The notes under the pieces were generated by a model. That model saw nothing but the letters and a program-made list of their open reading frames with translations. It did not search any database and had not been told where the DNA came from. Made by a program: the position numbers and the translations under genes. Shown in pieces: positions 10,650 to 24,631 of a stretch of DNA of 64,000 bases. Location of the stretch: contig NC_068560.1 of assembly GCF_022201045.2 (NCBI RefSeq), positions 31,513,501 to 31,577,500 of the forward strand, given 5' to 3'. How positions within the stretch are numbered: position 1 is the stretch's first letter; every line of letters begins with the position of its first letter. Source of the stretch: Citrus sinensis (lineage: Eukaryota; Streptophyta; Magnoliopsida; Sapindales; Rutaceae).

Positions 10650-12884
10650 ATGGCTTCCAGTTCTCACAGAGGCGGTGCCGGCGGGCCATTTTACGGGGGC
10701 GCCGCTCCTTACAGATCAAGGTAAGATAAATTATGCAAACAATTGCTAGAACCAAATTTTTCGAAAAGAAAAAAGAAAAGAATTATATAAGTTTTACTTG
10801 TTTGATTGTTGTTGGTGCATATAGAGAGGGCCTCAGCACTAGACCGGTCGCCGGTTCAGATGAAATACAGTTGCGGATCGATCCTGTGAATGCTGACCTG
10901 GACGATGAGATCACTGGTCTCCGTAGCCAAGTTAAGCAGTTGAGAAATGTAAGTTTTTTGAAATTCGCAAACTAAATTCTTATGGACAATTGTATGACGT
11001 AACCTTTTTGAAAATTTATCAATCTTTTTTCACATGAATTTGGATTTTTATTGATGATTATTGGGAATATCGTCTAGGTTTTGCATAAAATATAGCTGAT
11101 CAATTCTTGTTTTAACATGGTTTATTGATGATTAGGGTGCGATTTGGGAGTATAAAGCGCTTTGAATGTTGTTAGCAACTCCTTTATTGGTAGCTTAATT
11201 TGAGCTATATACATTGAATGTCGTATTTTCAAATAACACTAAGGTTTGCCTGCTGAAATTCTCTGTACGAGCATCTGTCTTGGGCTCTCAGCTTATTAAA
11301 GTTTATAATGAATCTTTTGATGTTATAGATTTATTTATTGCAATTAAATTTGGAAATTTCTGAGTGAGAGCCATGCGATTTCATGCATGAGACAACCAAG
11401 GCAAGAGTTGAATCTGGAAGACTCCTCTTTCTTGGGATTAGCAAAATGAAATTTGAAGATTATTACAAATGCAAATAGATCTCAGGAAACAAAATTGTCA
11501 TTTTTTTTTTTTGCAATTCGCATTTCTTAAGAGCAATTCTTCCCATCACCAAAGAAACTGTAAAGAAAAAGCTCTTCCACAGACCTTCTCTTTCTTTATC
11601 AGTCTTCAGTTATTATGTCTGTTTAACTTGCTTATATGGTTGAAGAAGGCTTTGGGAATGGAAGAGAATGATATAGACAGAACAATAAAATTTGTGTAGT
11701 TTTGTACTGAGACAGCCATGGTCATGATTACTTGAAACTTCCAAAAAACTCAGATGTGGAAGGACTTGCTCTCTAAATTTTATTGTGCATAATAGAGCTG
11801 TTGCCTAATGAGCTTGTTGTATATTCAGTTGGGAATATATTTTGTATGCGTAATTGGACTTTTCATATATTGTCAACTTAATTGCCAGTCTGTAGTAGAT
11901 TTAAATTTTTATTTCGTTTTATGTTTCTCTTGTTTTATACCTTACTGGAGGATGATGGTGCAGGTTGCTCAAGAGATACATTCAGAAGCATCATTTCAGA
12001 AGGATTTTTTAGATCAATTGGTATGCTATTAAACCTCGATACATCCTTGCTTCACGAAGCATTTAAAATTTGATTGCTGGTTTGGTGAATCTTGTTCTTA
12101 TGATATGGTGGCTTCTGTGGCTCAACTACTTTAAATTTCAAGCTTAAATGTGATCCAATGGAAAAGAGAAATGACTAAATGAAAGTTATGAATTAAACCT
12201 ATAAAATGAAGTCATAATGCAAAAATGTAGAGATGAAAAATATACAATTGATGTGATCCAAATGAGTGTTTACAATTTTAGTTATTCCGAATAATGATAA
12301 TATTTCCCGCTGGTTTGTATCCTGAAATTTTGGAGGTAGTAAAACAGATTTACTTTCTGAGCACCGTCCCTGAATTGCCCTTAATGTTCTCCCATATAGA
12401 ATATTATTATCATGTCATCATTTTAGGTTGTGTTTTACATTTTCATGTGGTATGTATGGTAGAAAATGATCAGAAAATTGATGCCTTAAGCTAATATCAG
12501 GAAAAACAAAGATGGCACCATTTAAGACATTTTTCAGACACTTAAACTGAATGAGAAAGGGAATCCCTGTTTCTTCTATTTCTGCTGTATTTTCAGTTCC
12601 AATTGACAAAGTAAGATTACTCATTATTTCATGTTAGTATGAGTCTTTCCTAGTCTTTCCTGCTAACAAAGTTGCAAAAGATTATGACTGCCTACTAAAA
12701 GCTCAGTATCATATCATTACAGCAAATGACTCTGATCAAAGCTCAAGCAGGTGTGAAGAACAACATGAGGAGATTAAACAAGAGCATTGTCAAACATGGT
12801 TCTAACCATATAATGCATGTGGTTCTTTTTGCTCTATTTCTTTTCTTCATTCTCTACATGTGGTCCAAAATGTTCAGACGATGA
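10650..12884 (+). CDS. Bet1-like Qc-SNARE (At4g14600 type)
   Basis: Bet1 family SNAREs act in ER-Golgi or intra-Golgi vesicle fusion. Four exons, 10650-10720, 10825-10948, 11964-12020 and 12723-12884, sum to 414 nt (137 aa) with canonical GT-AG borders. The order is a glycine-rich N-terminus (GGAGGPFYGGAAPYRSREGL), a heptad SNARE helix from about residue 37 (LRIDPVNADLDDEITGLRSQ) to about 105, and a single C-terminal membrane anchor (HVVLFALFLFFILYMWSKMF) ending FRR. The length and the tail-anchored layout match the family. The ATG at 10650 fits remembered homologues. An in-frame upstream ATG at 10539 lies in the probable 5' UTR and would prepend a hydrophobic stretch not expected in this family. 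The gene runs tail-to-tail with the glycosyltransferase, 339 bases away. Confidence 0.93.
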
Positions 12885-13223
12885 AGTTAGAATGGCTGGT
12901 GCGCACCATGCTAAGAATTCGATGACTGAAGGTGAAAGCTCCCTGGTTCTGCACAAGGTTTCTAGACTGAAGTGCTAGCACTTCATTTCCTGATGATGTT
13001 GCAGATGTAATGACTTTCTGAAATTGTTTGTTTTAGGTCTTTCATGTATCATTACAAGTTAGCTTCTGTGTGAATGATGGGATATCAGTGGGTAAAAGTA
13101 TTCGCTAGGTTTCGAAGAATTATCTCTATAATAGAGAGAACTAAATCTTATTTCCATTTAAGCTTGTAAATTTTTGCACTTACTATCTTTGTGAAATGGT
13201 TATTGAGTGAATTGAATGACGTA

Positions 13224-14890
13224 CTAGCATACGCATGCTCCTAAATTTGAGCGACTTCTTGTGGCTTGTTCTAATTTACTGATTCTCACTTGGTTGAGGA
13301 TGGATCTTGCCCACTCTGCAAAGTAGGTTTCATTGTGGCCAACCTGACCGTTCTTATAGAACTTGAAACACTCAAGATCGTTATGAGGAGTCGGACACTC
13401 TTTCTGGCCGAGTGGGTCCCACCAGGCACCGCGATGTCTCATTCCAGATTGGTCTGCCATCCAGTGATGTGCATACTGGCCAACACCTGCGAGCTCCAAC
13501 CATCCTTTGGGGAAGAATTCCATTACACTGCTGTTTCTATCCATGAAGAGCATGTTTGTCAATTGAGCTCCATGTGGAGATGCAACAACATCTGTTCCAG
13601 TCATTACTTTCACCTTAAAGAAAGGCACCGAAAGTTATGAACCGATCGAGTATAGCTTCTAGGAGTTAGAAATTGCTTAATAGTGAATGTCAGTTGTATG
13701 AAGATTCTCTGAAATTGGTGGATTAAAAGAATCACACGAACCTGGTCGCAGAAGCTTAAATCTTCCGACTGTTCTACCTTCAGTACGCAGCCGTCCACCA
13801 TCGCACACTCCTCGGCAAATATCTCGGTCACGGCTGTGGCATTCTTGAACGATCTTGAACCTCTTCTCATTAGCAAAGTTAGCCTTATAATCGGCTGCCC
13901 TTTTTCGTTGAATTCTTGTCCTTTACCCGCAGGGTTTATACCGCAGAAACCTCTTGCTTTGCATCTCAACAAGTCAAAAACCTGAAGCTTCCTTGCCTTG
14001 CCCATGCTCCCTTCATTATGCCGCATCACTGCAGCCTTTTCGAAACAGTAAGGCCCGTTTGCTCCTCCTTCAAAACCTACGATTTCAACTTCTCCAAAGT
14101 TGGCTTGCATGAGATGATATAGCCACGATCCCATTTGATCCCTGAGCTCACCCCAGTGAAACAGTAGCCATCTATTTGGCCTTAGGCACCTGTTCTTAAT
14201 AGACCAGCTGACAAAAGGAACCATAGCAGTCAATCCATGCCACAAATTTTTGTAGTCATAGTAAGTGTCTGACACAAAGGTTAAGCCTTTTAAGAGTGTT
14301 GCTGATTCTGGAAGACTTTCAGGCCACGCAAAGGCATATGAATTCTTGGTGCCATCTTCTTTGTTGCGACCCTTCATGCATAGAAGCCGCCCTTTTGATG
14401 CTTCTGAAGGGAAGTACAGATGTTCAGCTTCGTTTTCTTCGTGGGTGTCATTCATGGAGCTTATAAACCAAGTATGTCCTAACATGGCTGTTTCAACAAA
14501 GCGTAGATCCTTGATAGGGAGGAAAGTGACAGAGTCTCTGAGCTTTGATATTAAAGCTTCAGTGTTTTTGGAGTGATCTTGAGCACTGCTGCTGCTGGAA
14601 TCGATTGCTAATCCTTTCCATTTGATTAAAAAAGCCCGAGAAGCAGAAGAAGTTCGAGAATATGAATATGAAGAATTGAAAGAAGTTCGTAAATGGAAAA
14701 GGAGGAGGATCATGACTAACAGTGAGGTGCAGCATATCACGAGTTCTGTGGATCGACATGAACTCTTAAGTTTGGTTAATGCTTTGGGACTGCTCTGAGT
14801 CTCCATAGGCTTCTTGAGATGAAAATGAAAGCTACCAAGAACCTTTTTAGTTTTAGAGGATTTAACGAACCGACCTCGAGATTGAGACAC
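13224..14890 (-). CDS. Glycosyltransferase family 61 (DUF563) type II membrane protein
   Basis: GT61 enzymes transfer xylose, arabinose or GlcNAc to cell-wall or glycoprotein acceptors in the Golgi. The donor and acceptor of this one cannot be told from sequence. Two exons, 13742-14890 and 13224-13613, give 512 aa. The layout is a basic cytosolic tail, one membrane anchor at about 49-67 (ELVICCTSLLVMILLLFHL), a serine-rich stem, and the catalytic domain. The GT61 signature region near the C-terminus reads TGTDVVASPHGAQLTNMLFM. Conserved patches such as SWLYHLM and LLFHWGELRDQMG resemble the At2g41640/At3g57380 group. The 128-base intron has a GT donor at 13736-13741 and an AG acceptor at 13614-13615. 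The first ATG (14890) is used; a second at codon 29 would keep the anchor. Confidence 0.92.
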
Positions 14891-15749
14891 CTTTGATATT
14901 AAACAAAACGGAATATTTAATAAATAGCAAAGTCAATGCGAACGCAAATAGAAAATGTGCTGGTTAGTTTATACGTTGATTTGTTTTGATTTTTATGTAT
15001 GTATTCGGTTGGATTTTTAATTGAATGGACTCAGCTTTTGACATTTGCACTTGGGAGTCGGGATTAAGTCATAATGAATGATACCGGCGTCCACGGGTTA
15101 ATGTGGAAGCACCCTTCACCATTTTGACAAGCCAATATTATTGTGAAACTGCATTGATTGCGTGGAAGACATGTCGACTTATCTTTAGATTTATTGGACT
15201 CACAATTTGGACTCACAAACAATGAGTCGTGTTTAGATCCACCATCGTCGGTGTTTCATCTGGAACGATATTGTGAAATTAAAGCATGGCAATATCTGAA
15301 TATGGCAAATCTAATCAGGATTCAGTCCCGAGAGGAATACATTTCTTGTGAAGACAAGAGAAGTATAACTACTCACTGATCTTAGGATTCAGATACCTCA
15401 ATGCTTCAAAAACTTAGCAATCCCTCGGAGAAGAACAGAACTAGAACCAGAAAAATCCAGTAATATACTAACAAACAATCTATTTACATACTCTGTACAG
15501 GAATCTCTGTTAACCAGGCTAAAATGATTATTAGGTAAGCAAAGTAAATACAGAAACGAAAAAAATGTAAACATTAGTCATATCTATTGCCATTGATAAG
15601 AGATGACACTGTAGTTACCAGAGTGGTTATGTTGACCTGTAAGCATCGTCTGCCACTGAAGATTGTACCAGTGCAGGTTAAAATCTCAAAACCCCAGCTC
15701 AAAAAACAGTGGAGATGAAGATGTTATCAGTGTCAGTTTGTCAGCAGGA
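14891..15749. other. Intergenic between the GT61 start and the PEPKR2 stop
   Basis: Holds the GT61 promoter side and the 3' UTR of PEPKR2. No further coding exon or repeat was recognised. Confidence 0.6.
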
Positions 15750-18387
15750 TCAAAATGCTCTACACAGAGCGTTAGCCGTCAAATTAGATGAACACTGCTG
15801 CTCTATTGGGCCAGAGGGACCACAAAGTCTGCTCCTCTTTGGCTCCGAAATTCTCACATTGGAGATGGCCACTGCTAGTGCATCCACGAAACCACCTTCA
15901 TCTTGCACCTCTGACTCACTATTCAAACTTTCGGATGATGAAAGTGCATGCGATTCGTCATTACGAGAGCCACGATCTATCTTATTTTCATCTGACTCCA
16001 CTCCAGAAAGAATGGCTGGGTGATGGTGAGATGCTCCAACTTGGTTCTTCAACTTTGACTTGATGGTTAATGTTCTTAACGTGCGTTCTGTGTAGAACAA
16101 TATCCACGGATGCCCTGAAAAGAGTATTGTTGTCAATCAAGTGAATAAGCGACAAACTTACTAATCCAGAATTCAGCTATCACTCAGAATTAGGAATTGT
16201 TTATGAATATAATGATGAAACAAAGTAAGTGGTAAATGAGAGAAGTTGCAATAATAAGTTGGCATAAACTTGCGAGGACAGAAAATTCAATAAATATCTG
16301 GAATGATAAGACAAACAGAGCATATGACAATAAAATGAAGAAAAGCAAATGCCTTCAATATATTTGTTGGCAGGGAGAGCACTTGAGATCAGCAGACATT
16401 AATTGGATCACTGAAGTATAGAAGATAAATCAGTTCAAGTATTGCCAGTAGAGAGAGTCAAAAAATTTTTAACTGTTCTGGAAATTAAACAGCATCAGGG
16501 GCTTACTTAGCACTTCATCAGCTGTTATCCTAGCTGATACATCCCGTGTCAGCATTCTCGCCATCAGGTCCCTTGCAGGTTTTGATACTGTCTCCCATAC
16601 CCCTGAGTGGAAATCTAGCTTTACATTCTTGATAGCGTCAAAAACTGCTTCTAAGGAATCTCCTTTAAAAGGTAGAGCAGCAACCAAGAGAGCATGTAGG
16701 AGAACACCAGCACTCCATATATCAACCTTCTCAGAGTAATTTCCAGACAGAACTTCAGGAGCAACATAAGCAGGACTTCCAGCCAAACCAGACAAAGTCT
16801 GACCTGCAGAAATAGTAAATGTGTCAATTCATAACCATGGGCCAAAATTTTCAGCTTATAGGCTACTGACCTAGGGAGAGAGAAAATGACTTTCAACTAA
16901 AAATTCCAACACAATAAGCCATTAATTCACATGTTTATTCATATGTTCTGCCAAGTTCTAATCAACAGTTAAGCAACATGAAGAAAAGCACTCTGAACTT
17001 TTATATTTCAGACATATCATAAAAAATCTGTGGTTAGGACATTGTTTGTTATATACCCAGGCAGATTTAAGCAATCCATGAAAGCATTAAAAGTTCCAAA
17101 CTTTATTGTAAAAATATTCATATTCGTAAGTGTGAGGTAGAATTTGGAACTCATTCATAAAAGATCAAAACATGCACATTTTTATAAGTTCGAAAGTATT
17201 CATCTTTTCCTTGTCATATCAACATTATCAAAGCCGGATGCACATACAGGCTGAAGTATTTGTTATGTAAGGTAATACCTGCCTAGTCCCAACTAAACAA
17301 AGAAATTGATATCATAATTCATATAACAAAATTTCACGTACTGAAGCCTCTAATACTCCTTAATAGAGACAAAAAAATATCTTTTGAAGCAGGTTTGTCA
17401 ACATAATCTTGCATATGGACAACCGTATCATCTCCACTTAAATATATACAAGCATTCTTTATCACTGTATTGCTAATCTGGATGTCTTCCTTTCCTGAAT
17501 ATTTGTTTGGACCACATGAACTTTAACTCCAATTCCTCAAACTTTAAAAGAATATACCATAGAATGAAGCGAACATGTAATGATAGTAACTACAACAGAA
17601 AAGTGAATTCTGGTAAGCAGGTATTGAATCATTTACCATTTGAAATTCTCATGGCCAAGCCAAAATCTGCAAGCTTTATTTTCCCTGAGGTAGTTAGAAG
17701 AATATTCTCAGGCTTTATATCTCTGTGCACAACCCCCATGTCATGACAATACTTTATAACCCACATCACATCCTTGAATATATTGGCAGCACGTTGTTCT
17801 GAGTACTGACCCACCTCCACCATTTGATCAATCAACCGCCCCCCAGAGCACAACTCCATCACAAGATGAAAACAATCTGCTTCCTCATACACTGAGTGCA
17901 ATGTCACAACCCCAGTATGACCAGATAAGTGCTGCATTATCTCCACCTCCCTGTGAACGGTCTCCTCTCCCTTACGCAAAGTCTTACATGCAAACTCTGC
18001 CCCACTAGCCTTAGACCTACACAACCAAACAGACCCAAACTTCCCATGCCCAATTACCTCTACTTTAGTATGGTCATCCTCTATCTTATTCTTCCTACCC
18101 ATTTGAGTATGCACGTCTATGCACCCTATCTTCCTCTTGAGTCCTCGCCCGGCTGGCACCAAAGACGATGAGGCGCCACAAGGTGGGGCAGTCGCAATAC
18201 CTGCAAGCCTACTCTTAAATGAACCAATAGGTTGGGTGCCCGCATCTTCTTTGCACCTCTTTTTTAGCCTACTGTAATCCTCTAATGAATAATGAGACCT
18301 AATAATTGATGTCCGCGAATCATGGCCTTGTTTCAATTCATCCTCAGTCGCATCAGTTTCACTTCCTTTCCTCTTCTTCCTCATCAC
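15750..18387 (-). CDS. PEPKR2: Serine/threonine protein kinase PEPKR2 (PEP carboxylase kinase-related)
   Basis: CDPK/SnRK-superfamily kinase related to PEP carboxylase kinase; the substrate is not known. Three exons, 17637-18387, 16507-16803 and 15750-16114, sum to 1413 nt (470 aa). A basic N-terminal extension (KKRK near the start) of about 105 residues precedes the kinase domain. All key elements are present: Gly-rich loop GHGKFGSV at 113-120, catalytic lysine in FACKTL (135), HRDIKPEN at 221-228, DFG at 241-243, APE at 265-267, and HPWILF at the end of the domain. No EF hands follow. The tail is serine- and acid-rich. Translation may start at the ATG at 18385-18387 or at the next one, 18382-18384; remembered homologues start MRKKRK, favouring the second. 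A probable 5' UTR intron lies upstream (donor near 18855, acceptor near 18534). Confidence 0.92.
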
Positions 18388-21355
18388 ATCAAATCAAAGA
18401 TAACAACTTTATCTAAAATAATGCCTACAGTACATCAAAACTTTAATCCGAAACAATGATTGGACTACATTCAAGTAAATTGGACAAAAAATAATCCCAT
18501 TTGCTGCAAAATTCACATCCGAGACTGCTATCTGTAACAAAAATTAAGCGATCGGTCAATTCAAAACCCACAATATCTTAATATGCTCGCTGATCGGTCA
18601 TCCCATAATAAATATTAAATAAAACAAAACCGTTCTATTTGAAAGTTAAAAGTAAGAAAATTTCACCCTGACCGAACTACCAAAACATAATACAATCTTA
18701 ACTAAACTAATCCATTCTTTAGATACCTTTCCAGGAAAAAAAAATTATATATATATATATATGCTTTATATACATTAACACAAAAACTTTATAGATTTGT
18801 TACTGTTTAAAGATCAAAAAATTAAAAAACGACAAAATTAGACTAAAAAATCACCTTGAAACTGAATCCATTTTCGTCGTGAATTAGCAAACTTCACCAA
18901 ACAAAAACCCGAACCAACATTAAACGCGGACGAATACTAGCAGTTGAGAAAAACCAGAACGGAATATTGACGAATCCAGAACCCAAATGCATAGGATCGA
19001 ATCGAACTAGAAACCCTAGCAATCTCCGATCATACGATTTGGGGATTAAATTATACTTTTAACGTATCAAAGGAATATCTATATTTATTTTATAAGTGCA
19101 GAGGAAAAGAGGTTTGAGGTTTTAGTGCTTTTTAATTTTTTTTTTTCATTGTTGTTACCTTTTGCCCTTTTCACCTAACCGACGTGTTCAGTTCATAAAC
19201 ACTCGGTTTCCGAATACGGGTGAAACCCGGAACCTTTAACTAGGGAGATTATCCCGTGTGTGAAACCGCATTATAAAATTTAATAAGGTCTAGGACTGTA
19301 ATACGTTGAGTTCCTGTGATATCACGAGAAGGCTTGAGTTTCGCCGTCTTGAGATTGGTGCCAAGATACGACACTGACATGGGACCAATTTAAGTCGTGA
19401 TGTGATTGATTTGATGGTATGCTTTGAGTCATACATCAATACACGCGTCAAAAATGTGCACGTGGGATTGGAGATCTGCATCGTTTTAAGTAGAGAGTAG
19501 ATTTTGATTGATATACGGTTCTGTTATGGCTGATTCACTGCTTGCACGGACTTTCGTTCTCTTCCAATTCTACAATTTTGATGAAAATTTGCAGGACGTA
19601 GCCAGCATTTGCGTTCAATTGGGACACATTTAACATTAAACATGATTAAGGTAAGTGACTGCGTGTGCGGTAAGTTTTTATTGGGGTGATGTGTTGTGGA
19701 TCCCGCAGTCTCAAAATGAGAACTTGTCGTGCGCACAATTACGTTCTTTAAGTAGTGTTTATCTGCCGAGGTGAAAGTGAGGAGTTTGAATTTATCCTAT
19801 TTTAATGTTTATTTATTAATTTTAAGATGGGAGTGAGATTAGGGGAGGTGAGAGTGAGAATTCACTCCCCCCTCTTTTATTTTTATCCTTATATTTAATC
19901 AAATAAAATAAAATAATATTATTTTATAAATTATACTTATTAAAAATAATAATTTATATTGATTCTAAGTTAAAATTACTTAAAAATAATATTATTATAC
20001 TCATAGAGAATTAATAATATTACTATATACTCTTTTTATTTAAAAATATAATATTATTATATTTATTTAAAAATAATAGTATTATATTTATTTAATATTA
20101 GTAATTAATAATAATCAATATTTTATTCTAAGAAAATATTAATTTTATATTATAATATTAATAATAATGTTTCATTTGTGTTGCTCTTAATAATAATTTT
20201 TTATTTACATAATTAAAATTAAAATTAATAAAAAATTTATTTACATAATTAAGAATATTAATAATTATTATTAATTTAGAAATATAATAAAATGAATATT
20301 TTATTTTTCAAATCTATTTTTTTATTAATTTTGTAATTAAAAACTATAATTCTTTAAATAAGGATAAAAATGTAATTTAAAATCATTTACTCCCAATTCC
20401 ATACTCTTATTCCAGTTTAAGTAAACAACCTACTCTCACTCCCACTACACACTCCTAATCCTAGGATTCTCACTCCTCAAGATTCTCACTCCAATCCAAA
20501 ATGTAAACTCAGTATTAATGGAGTGCGATTGGGGACATTTAATTAGCACCCCATTTAAATTTTAATACCATTTAAAAATTTTAAATGGTAGTATAAAACA
20601 TTACAATTATAATATACATTGATAATAAATTTATTATTACAAATCATCCTCATCAAAGACTCTCGACATTATTTCATATGTTGAAAATAGTGTAATAGTT
20701 TCATTATTAACATAATTAAAAACATCTTTCCCACTATACATAAATAATTCATCACTTGATTAAAATTTGTTAATAATAATAAAAATATTCATATAATGCA
20801 ACACAAATAACAAACTTAAATACATGATAAAATTAGGAATTTTGAAACTAGATGAAAGATCTATTGGATTGCACAAAATTACTTTCGGCTTCAGGAAGTA
20901 GAATGAAATCCAAACACCAACTCCGTGACAAACAAATAAACTAGTGTACTTCTGGTTCAAAGCATCAGGAAGAGACGACAAAGATCATAAGAGTAAGTAA
21001 ATCTTTTTTTAATTTTATCTCAGTAATCTTTCGTCTTTTGTCTTTGTTTAAGTTTTATAATGTTTTAATAATTAATCAAATTATTTAGGATTGGACTTTT
21101 AAAATAGGGCCAACATAAAATCTTTTAGAATTAACTCTGGCACTTTCAATAATCTCCTCTTCTTTAGTCTTCTCTTTGCTCCATCTTCAACTGCTCCTCT
21201 GTTTCACCAGAAAAGAGTCGTGGTTGGCTCTTCATTCAGCGCAAATCCTGTATGTTATTTATTTTCGATTTTTATTCCTTCACTATGTGTAAGGGTAGGT
21301 ATTCACACCAAAATATCGATACACTCAAATCTTGATCTGACGTGTGTTTATCTTT
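18388..21355. other. PEPKR2 upstream region and gene-free AT-rich sequence
   Basis: 18388-19060 is the PEPKR2 leader and promoter side, with an (AT)n run near 18748-18762. 19060-21355 has no supported gene. 19870-20360 is extremely AT-rich (ATTATTATA-type low complexity). It lies between GTGAGAGTGAGAATTCACTC near 19850 and TCTCACTCC-type repeats near 20430-20500, possibly the degenerate ends of an old DNA element. Confidence 0.5.
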
Positions 21356-21897
21356 GGATAAATGTCTATTTAGTCTCTGTATTTTAACATTAGTATCTAT
21401 TTAGTCCCTATATTTTTAACAATACCTCGAAACATCTCTACCGTTAAAGTATTGATATCCATACTGTTACTTTTTATTTATTTTGGCTTATTTTTACAAT
21501 ATTATCCTTTTATAATAATTTTTTTATTTGGACATTAATAAAAAGAAAATAATTAAATTACCAATTTAACTCTAAAAATATAAAAAAATTATATTAATTT
21601 TTAATTGTCAAAAACTATATGCAAACTACCAAGTGTGCAAATGGTGTTTGCAAAAACATTAATATATATTTTTTATTTTCTAGGGTTAAATTGGTAAGTT
21701 AATTATTTTCTTTTTATTAATGTCAAAATAAAAAAATTATTATAAAAGGGTAATATTGTAAACATAAGCCAAAAAAAAAAAAGTAACGGTATGGGTATCA
21801 ATACTTTAACGGCAGGTATGTTTCGAGGTATTTTTAAAAATACAAGGACTAAATGAATACTAATCTTAAAATACATGAACTAACTGAGCTTTTACCA
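21356..21897. mobile_element. MULE-type MITE, family B copy 1 (542 bp)
   Basis: Inverted arms of roughly 200 bp. The left arm starts GGATAAATGTCTATTTAGTC; the right arm, read on the other strand, starts TGGTAAAAGCTCAGTTAGTT. Both continue through matched stretches such as ACCGTTAAAGTATTGAT and CAATTTAAC. A 10-bp target duplication GTTTATCTTT lies at 21346-21355 and 21898-21907. It has no coding capacity. A second copy of the family is at 46227-46836. Confidence 0.87.
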
Positions 21898-23092
21898 GTT
21901 TATCTTTCATATCCAAATTTTGATCTAGTGTAGTATGTATATACTTCACACCTAGATTGTGATTTGGTGTGTGTATGGTTTTATTTACCATTTCTGTATG
22001 TTACGGTATATTTGTCTTCTAGTTTTGTAGATTCATGTCTTCAGAGCTAGAGGAATTATTGTTATAACAAATGGGTCAAGACATAAAATCTATTCTAGTA
22101 TAAATTGGAATAATCGAGTTTAAAGATGGAAGGTATTATGAAAGAGTTTTATCTGGTGAATAACTCTCGGTTGGGTGCTTATTCTTTGCTGGAAGATATA
22201 AGTCACTCAAGTATCTTTAATGCACCAGTTTTTTTCCTCTAGTTCTTCAATATAGAAATACAACGGTTCAACCAATTGTGTACTTGTAATATATATCTGT
22301 TGAGATTGTTTGTATAACTCTATATATGTACTAGATGTGACGATGTACTAATTTTCGCTTGTGGTGAATTAATGAAATATTAGTTTTTTTTGGAAAAAAA
22401 AATTAATAATATGGCACTTTCATAATTTTATAATTTAACTGGAGCACTTTGAAATTAACTATGGCCCATGCATGCCCCAGCTGGTCCGATGTTAGATACG
22501 TCCCTCAACATTTTCATATCTGATTAATGTGATTTTTTAAGTGAAATTTCTTTTACTTTTACCATAAATATGATATCTTATTGAACATAAACATTTGACA
22601 TTTTAACTTCTTAATTCTGTTGGGCACGTTTAGTACATGGTACATCTTTTGGTACATGCAAAATTCCTCGAGGTTTTTTGTTTGGCACACACTTTTAGTT
22701 TTTGGACCCACACTTTATAAGGTTACATAAATAATTATTAGTCCAACATCGATATATTCTTCTTTCAAAAAAAAAAAATGGTAATTCACACACATATTTT
22801 CTGTTTTTTTTTTCTCCCTATCATCTCAATTTATAAAAGCAAATATAACAATGGCTAATTAAAATCATAATTTCCATAAAATTAATTTTGCGTTAAAAAT
22901 TGTGAATGTTTTTATATTACAGTATTCGCCTTTAATGTAATATCTAAAACCTTTGGGACAAGAGAAAATTTAAATCAAAGAAATTTTTTTCCACATTCAA
23001 TTTAATAGATTTAATTTTAAAATTATAGTTATTTTTTAATATTAAAAATAAGAAAATGATAAACGAATGAAAACAATACTAAAGGACGACAG
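21898..23092. other. Intergenic, no gene seen
   Basis: Moderately AT-rich sequence without a supportable exon. 22030-22380 is less AT-rich and could be the remnant of a transcribed or retroposed sequence, but nothing in it is recognisable. Confidence 0.5.
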
Positions 23093-24160
23093 AAACGGCA
23101 GCGTGGGCTGCCGTTTAACACGTTTCTTTAGTCCAATTTTTTTATTTGTGGGACCGACAATAAATTATAAAATAAAGAATAAAAAATAGAAAAAAAAAAC
23201 ATCTCAAATATCTTCGTTTATCATTTTCCTTATTTGAAACGTCATCCACTTATTCTCCTCCCTCCCAAACCACTTGTTCTCTAGATTTGTCTAATCCCCT
23301 CCACTTGTTCTCGTTCTCAGAACTTCGGCCCCTCCGTTCTTCACACGTTCCTTACTCTGTCCCCTCCATTCTTCACGCGTTCCTTTCTCCACTCATCCCC
23401 ATCACCATCCAACACTGCAGGCAGTAACAGAACTCGTCCCCAATGCTTGCTGATGATTGATCTACAACGAAGCTGCCACTAGCAGAACAACCGAAAACGA
23501 ACAAACGTCCCCTTCGTTTGAGTCATCGTTAAAGTCCCGTTTAACTCTCTCTATCTCTCATTCGTACATAATCAATATTTTATATCAAATGTTGTCAAAT
23601 AATTAAAAAATATATTTTGTGATAGGAATAATGATAATTCTGTAAAAAAAAAATTAATTATGTGATTTGTGATAATTTTTGTGTGATAAGTTGATTTGGG
23701 AAATATTGTATTTGTGATAATTTTTGACTTTGAAATGCACCAAAATTTTGGCTTTGAAATGCACCGAATTTTTGCATTTTTCCTCATGGCCGTTTTTTTT
23801 GTTGTTGTTGAAATCGAGCAAATGCAAGGTTGGAAATGCATATATTGGCTGTGTGATAAACAGCTAAAAGAGATGCGAGATGCAGAGAGAGAGAGAGAGA
23901 AGACATGAAACTGATTGTTAAATGCAGATATTGGCTCACGTTAAATGCACAACTAGAAGAGATACAAGAGATGGAGAGAGAGAGATAGAGGATAAGAAAC
24001 TGATTGTTAAATGCAGAAAAAAAAACAAAAAAAAACTAATTGTTAAATGCATATGTTAAATTTATTTTTTTAAAAATTAATTACGGACCCATGACTGAAT
24101 TCACGCATGCATGAAACTAAAGAGAGAGAGGACAGGAAACGGCAGCATGTGCTACCGTTT
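23093..24160. mobile_element. Candidate element bounded by AACGGCAGC palindromes (about 1.07 kb)
   Basis: A near-perfect palindrome AAACGGCAGC-N4-GCTGCCGTTT lies at 23093-23116 and a related one, AAACGGCAGC-N4-GCTACCGTTT, at 24137-24160. Outer sequences continue the symmetry loosely (TTTCTTTAGT on one side, ACTAAAGAGAG on the other). The interior has pyrimidine-rich sequence and GA-rich repeats but no coding frame. A similar palindrome ends the candidate element at 52.6-54.1 kb. No target duplication was found, so the exact borders are uncertain. Confidence 0.5.
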
Positions 24161-24631
24161 TTATCTTCCTTTTGTCTTCCCTTAATCTAAATTGCAGAAC
24201 TCTTAAAAATAACATTCTTATCTTTTAATTCAATTGATATATCATTTGACTTTTGGACCACTAATAGTCTACTTGACAAATTTTCAAGTTTCTCTCATTA
24301 TTATAGTCTCATATTTTTATTATAATTTTCAATTTAACAGTTTTAAATAATTTAATAAATTTAAACATTAATTTGAGATATTGCTTAACAGATGAAATAC
24401 AAATTATGGACAGAATTAAAAGAAATTTGTCTCAAAATGGGAAAAAACAACCCGCCATGGAAAATAAAACCAAAAAAAAGAAGAAAAATGGAGTTAAGCT
24501 TCGATACAACGCAGCCAAACAGCGCCTTTAGAAGCCGAAGAGCAACAACGCACGAAGCCTCGGAAACCTGACGCTATGTCCATTTATTCAGCCACTTAGA
24601 CTCACTGTAGAGACAAAATTTCAAAGCAACA

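Noticed and set aside
10539..10724. In-frame upstream ATG extending the Bet1-like protein by 37 residues
   Set aside because: The added hydrophobic stretch is not seen in remembered homologues, which start MAS at the later ATG; this is probably 5' UTR.
16651..16896. 81-codon frame overlapping PEPKR2 exon 2
   Set aside because: It is an out-of-frame shadow of the kinase exon.
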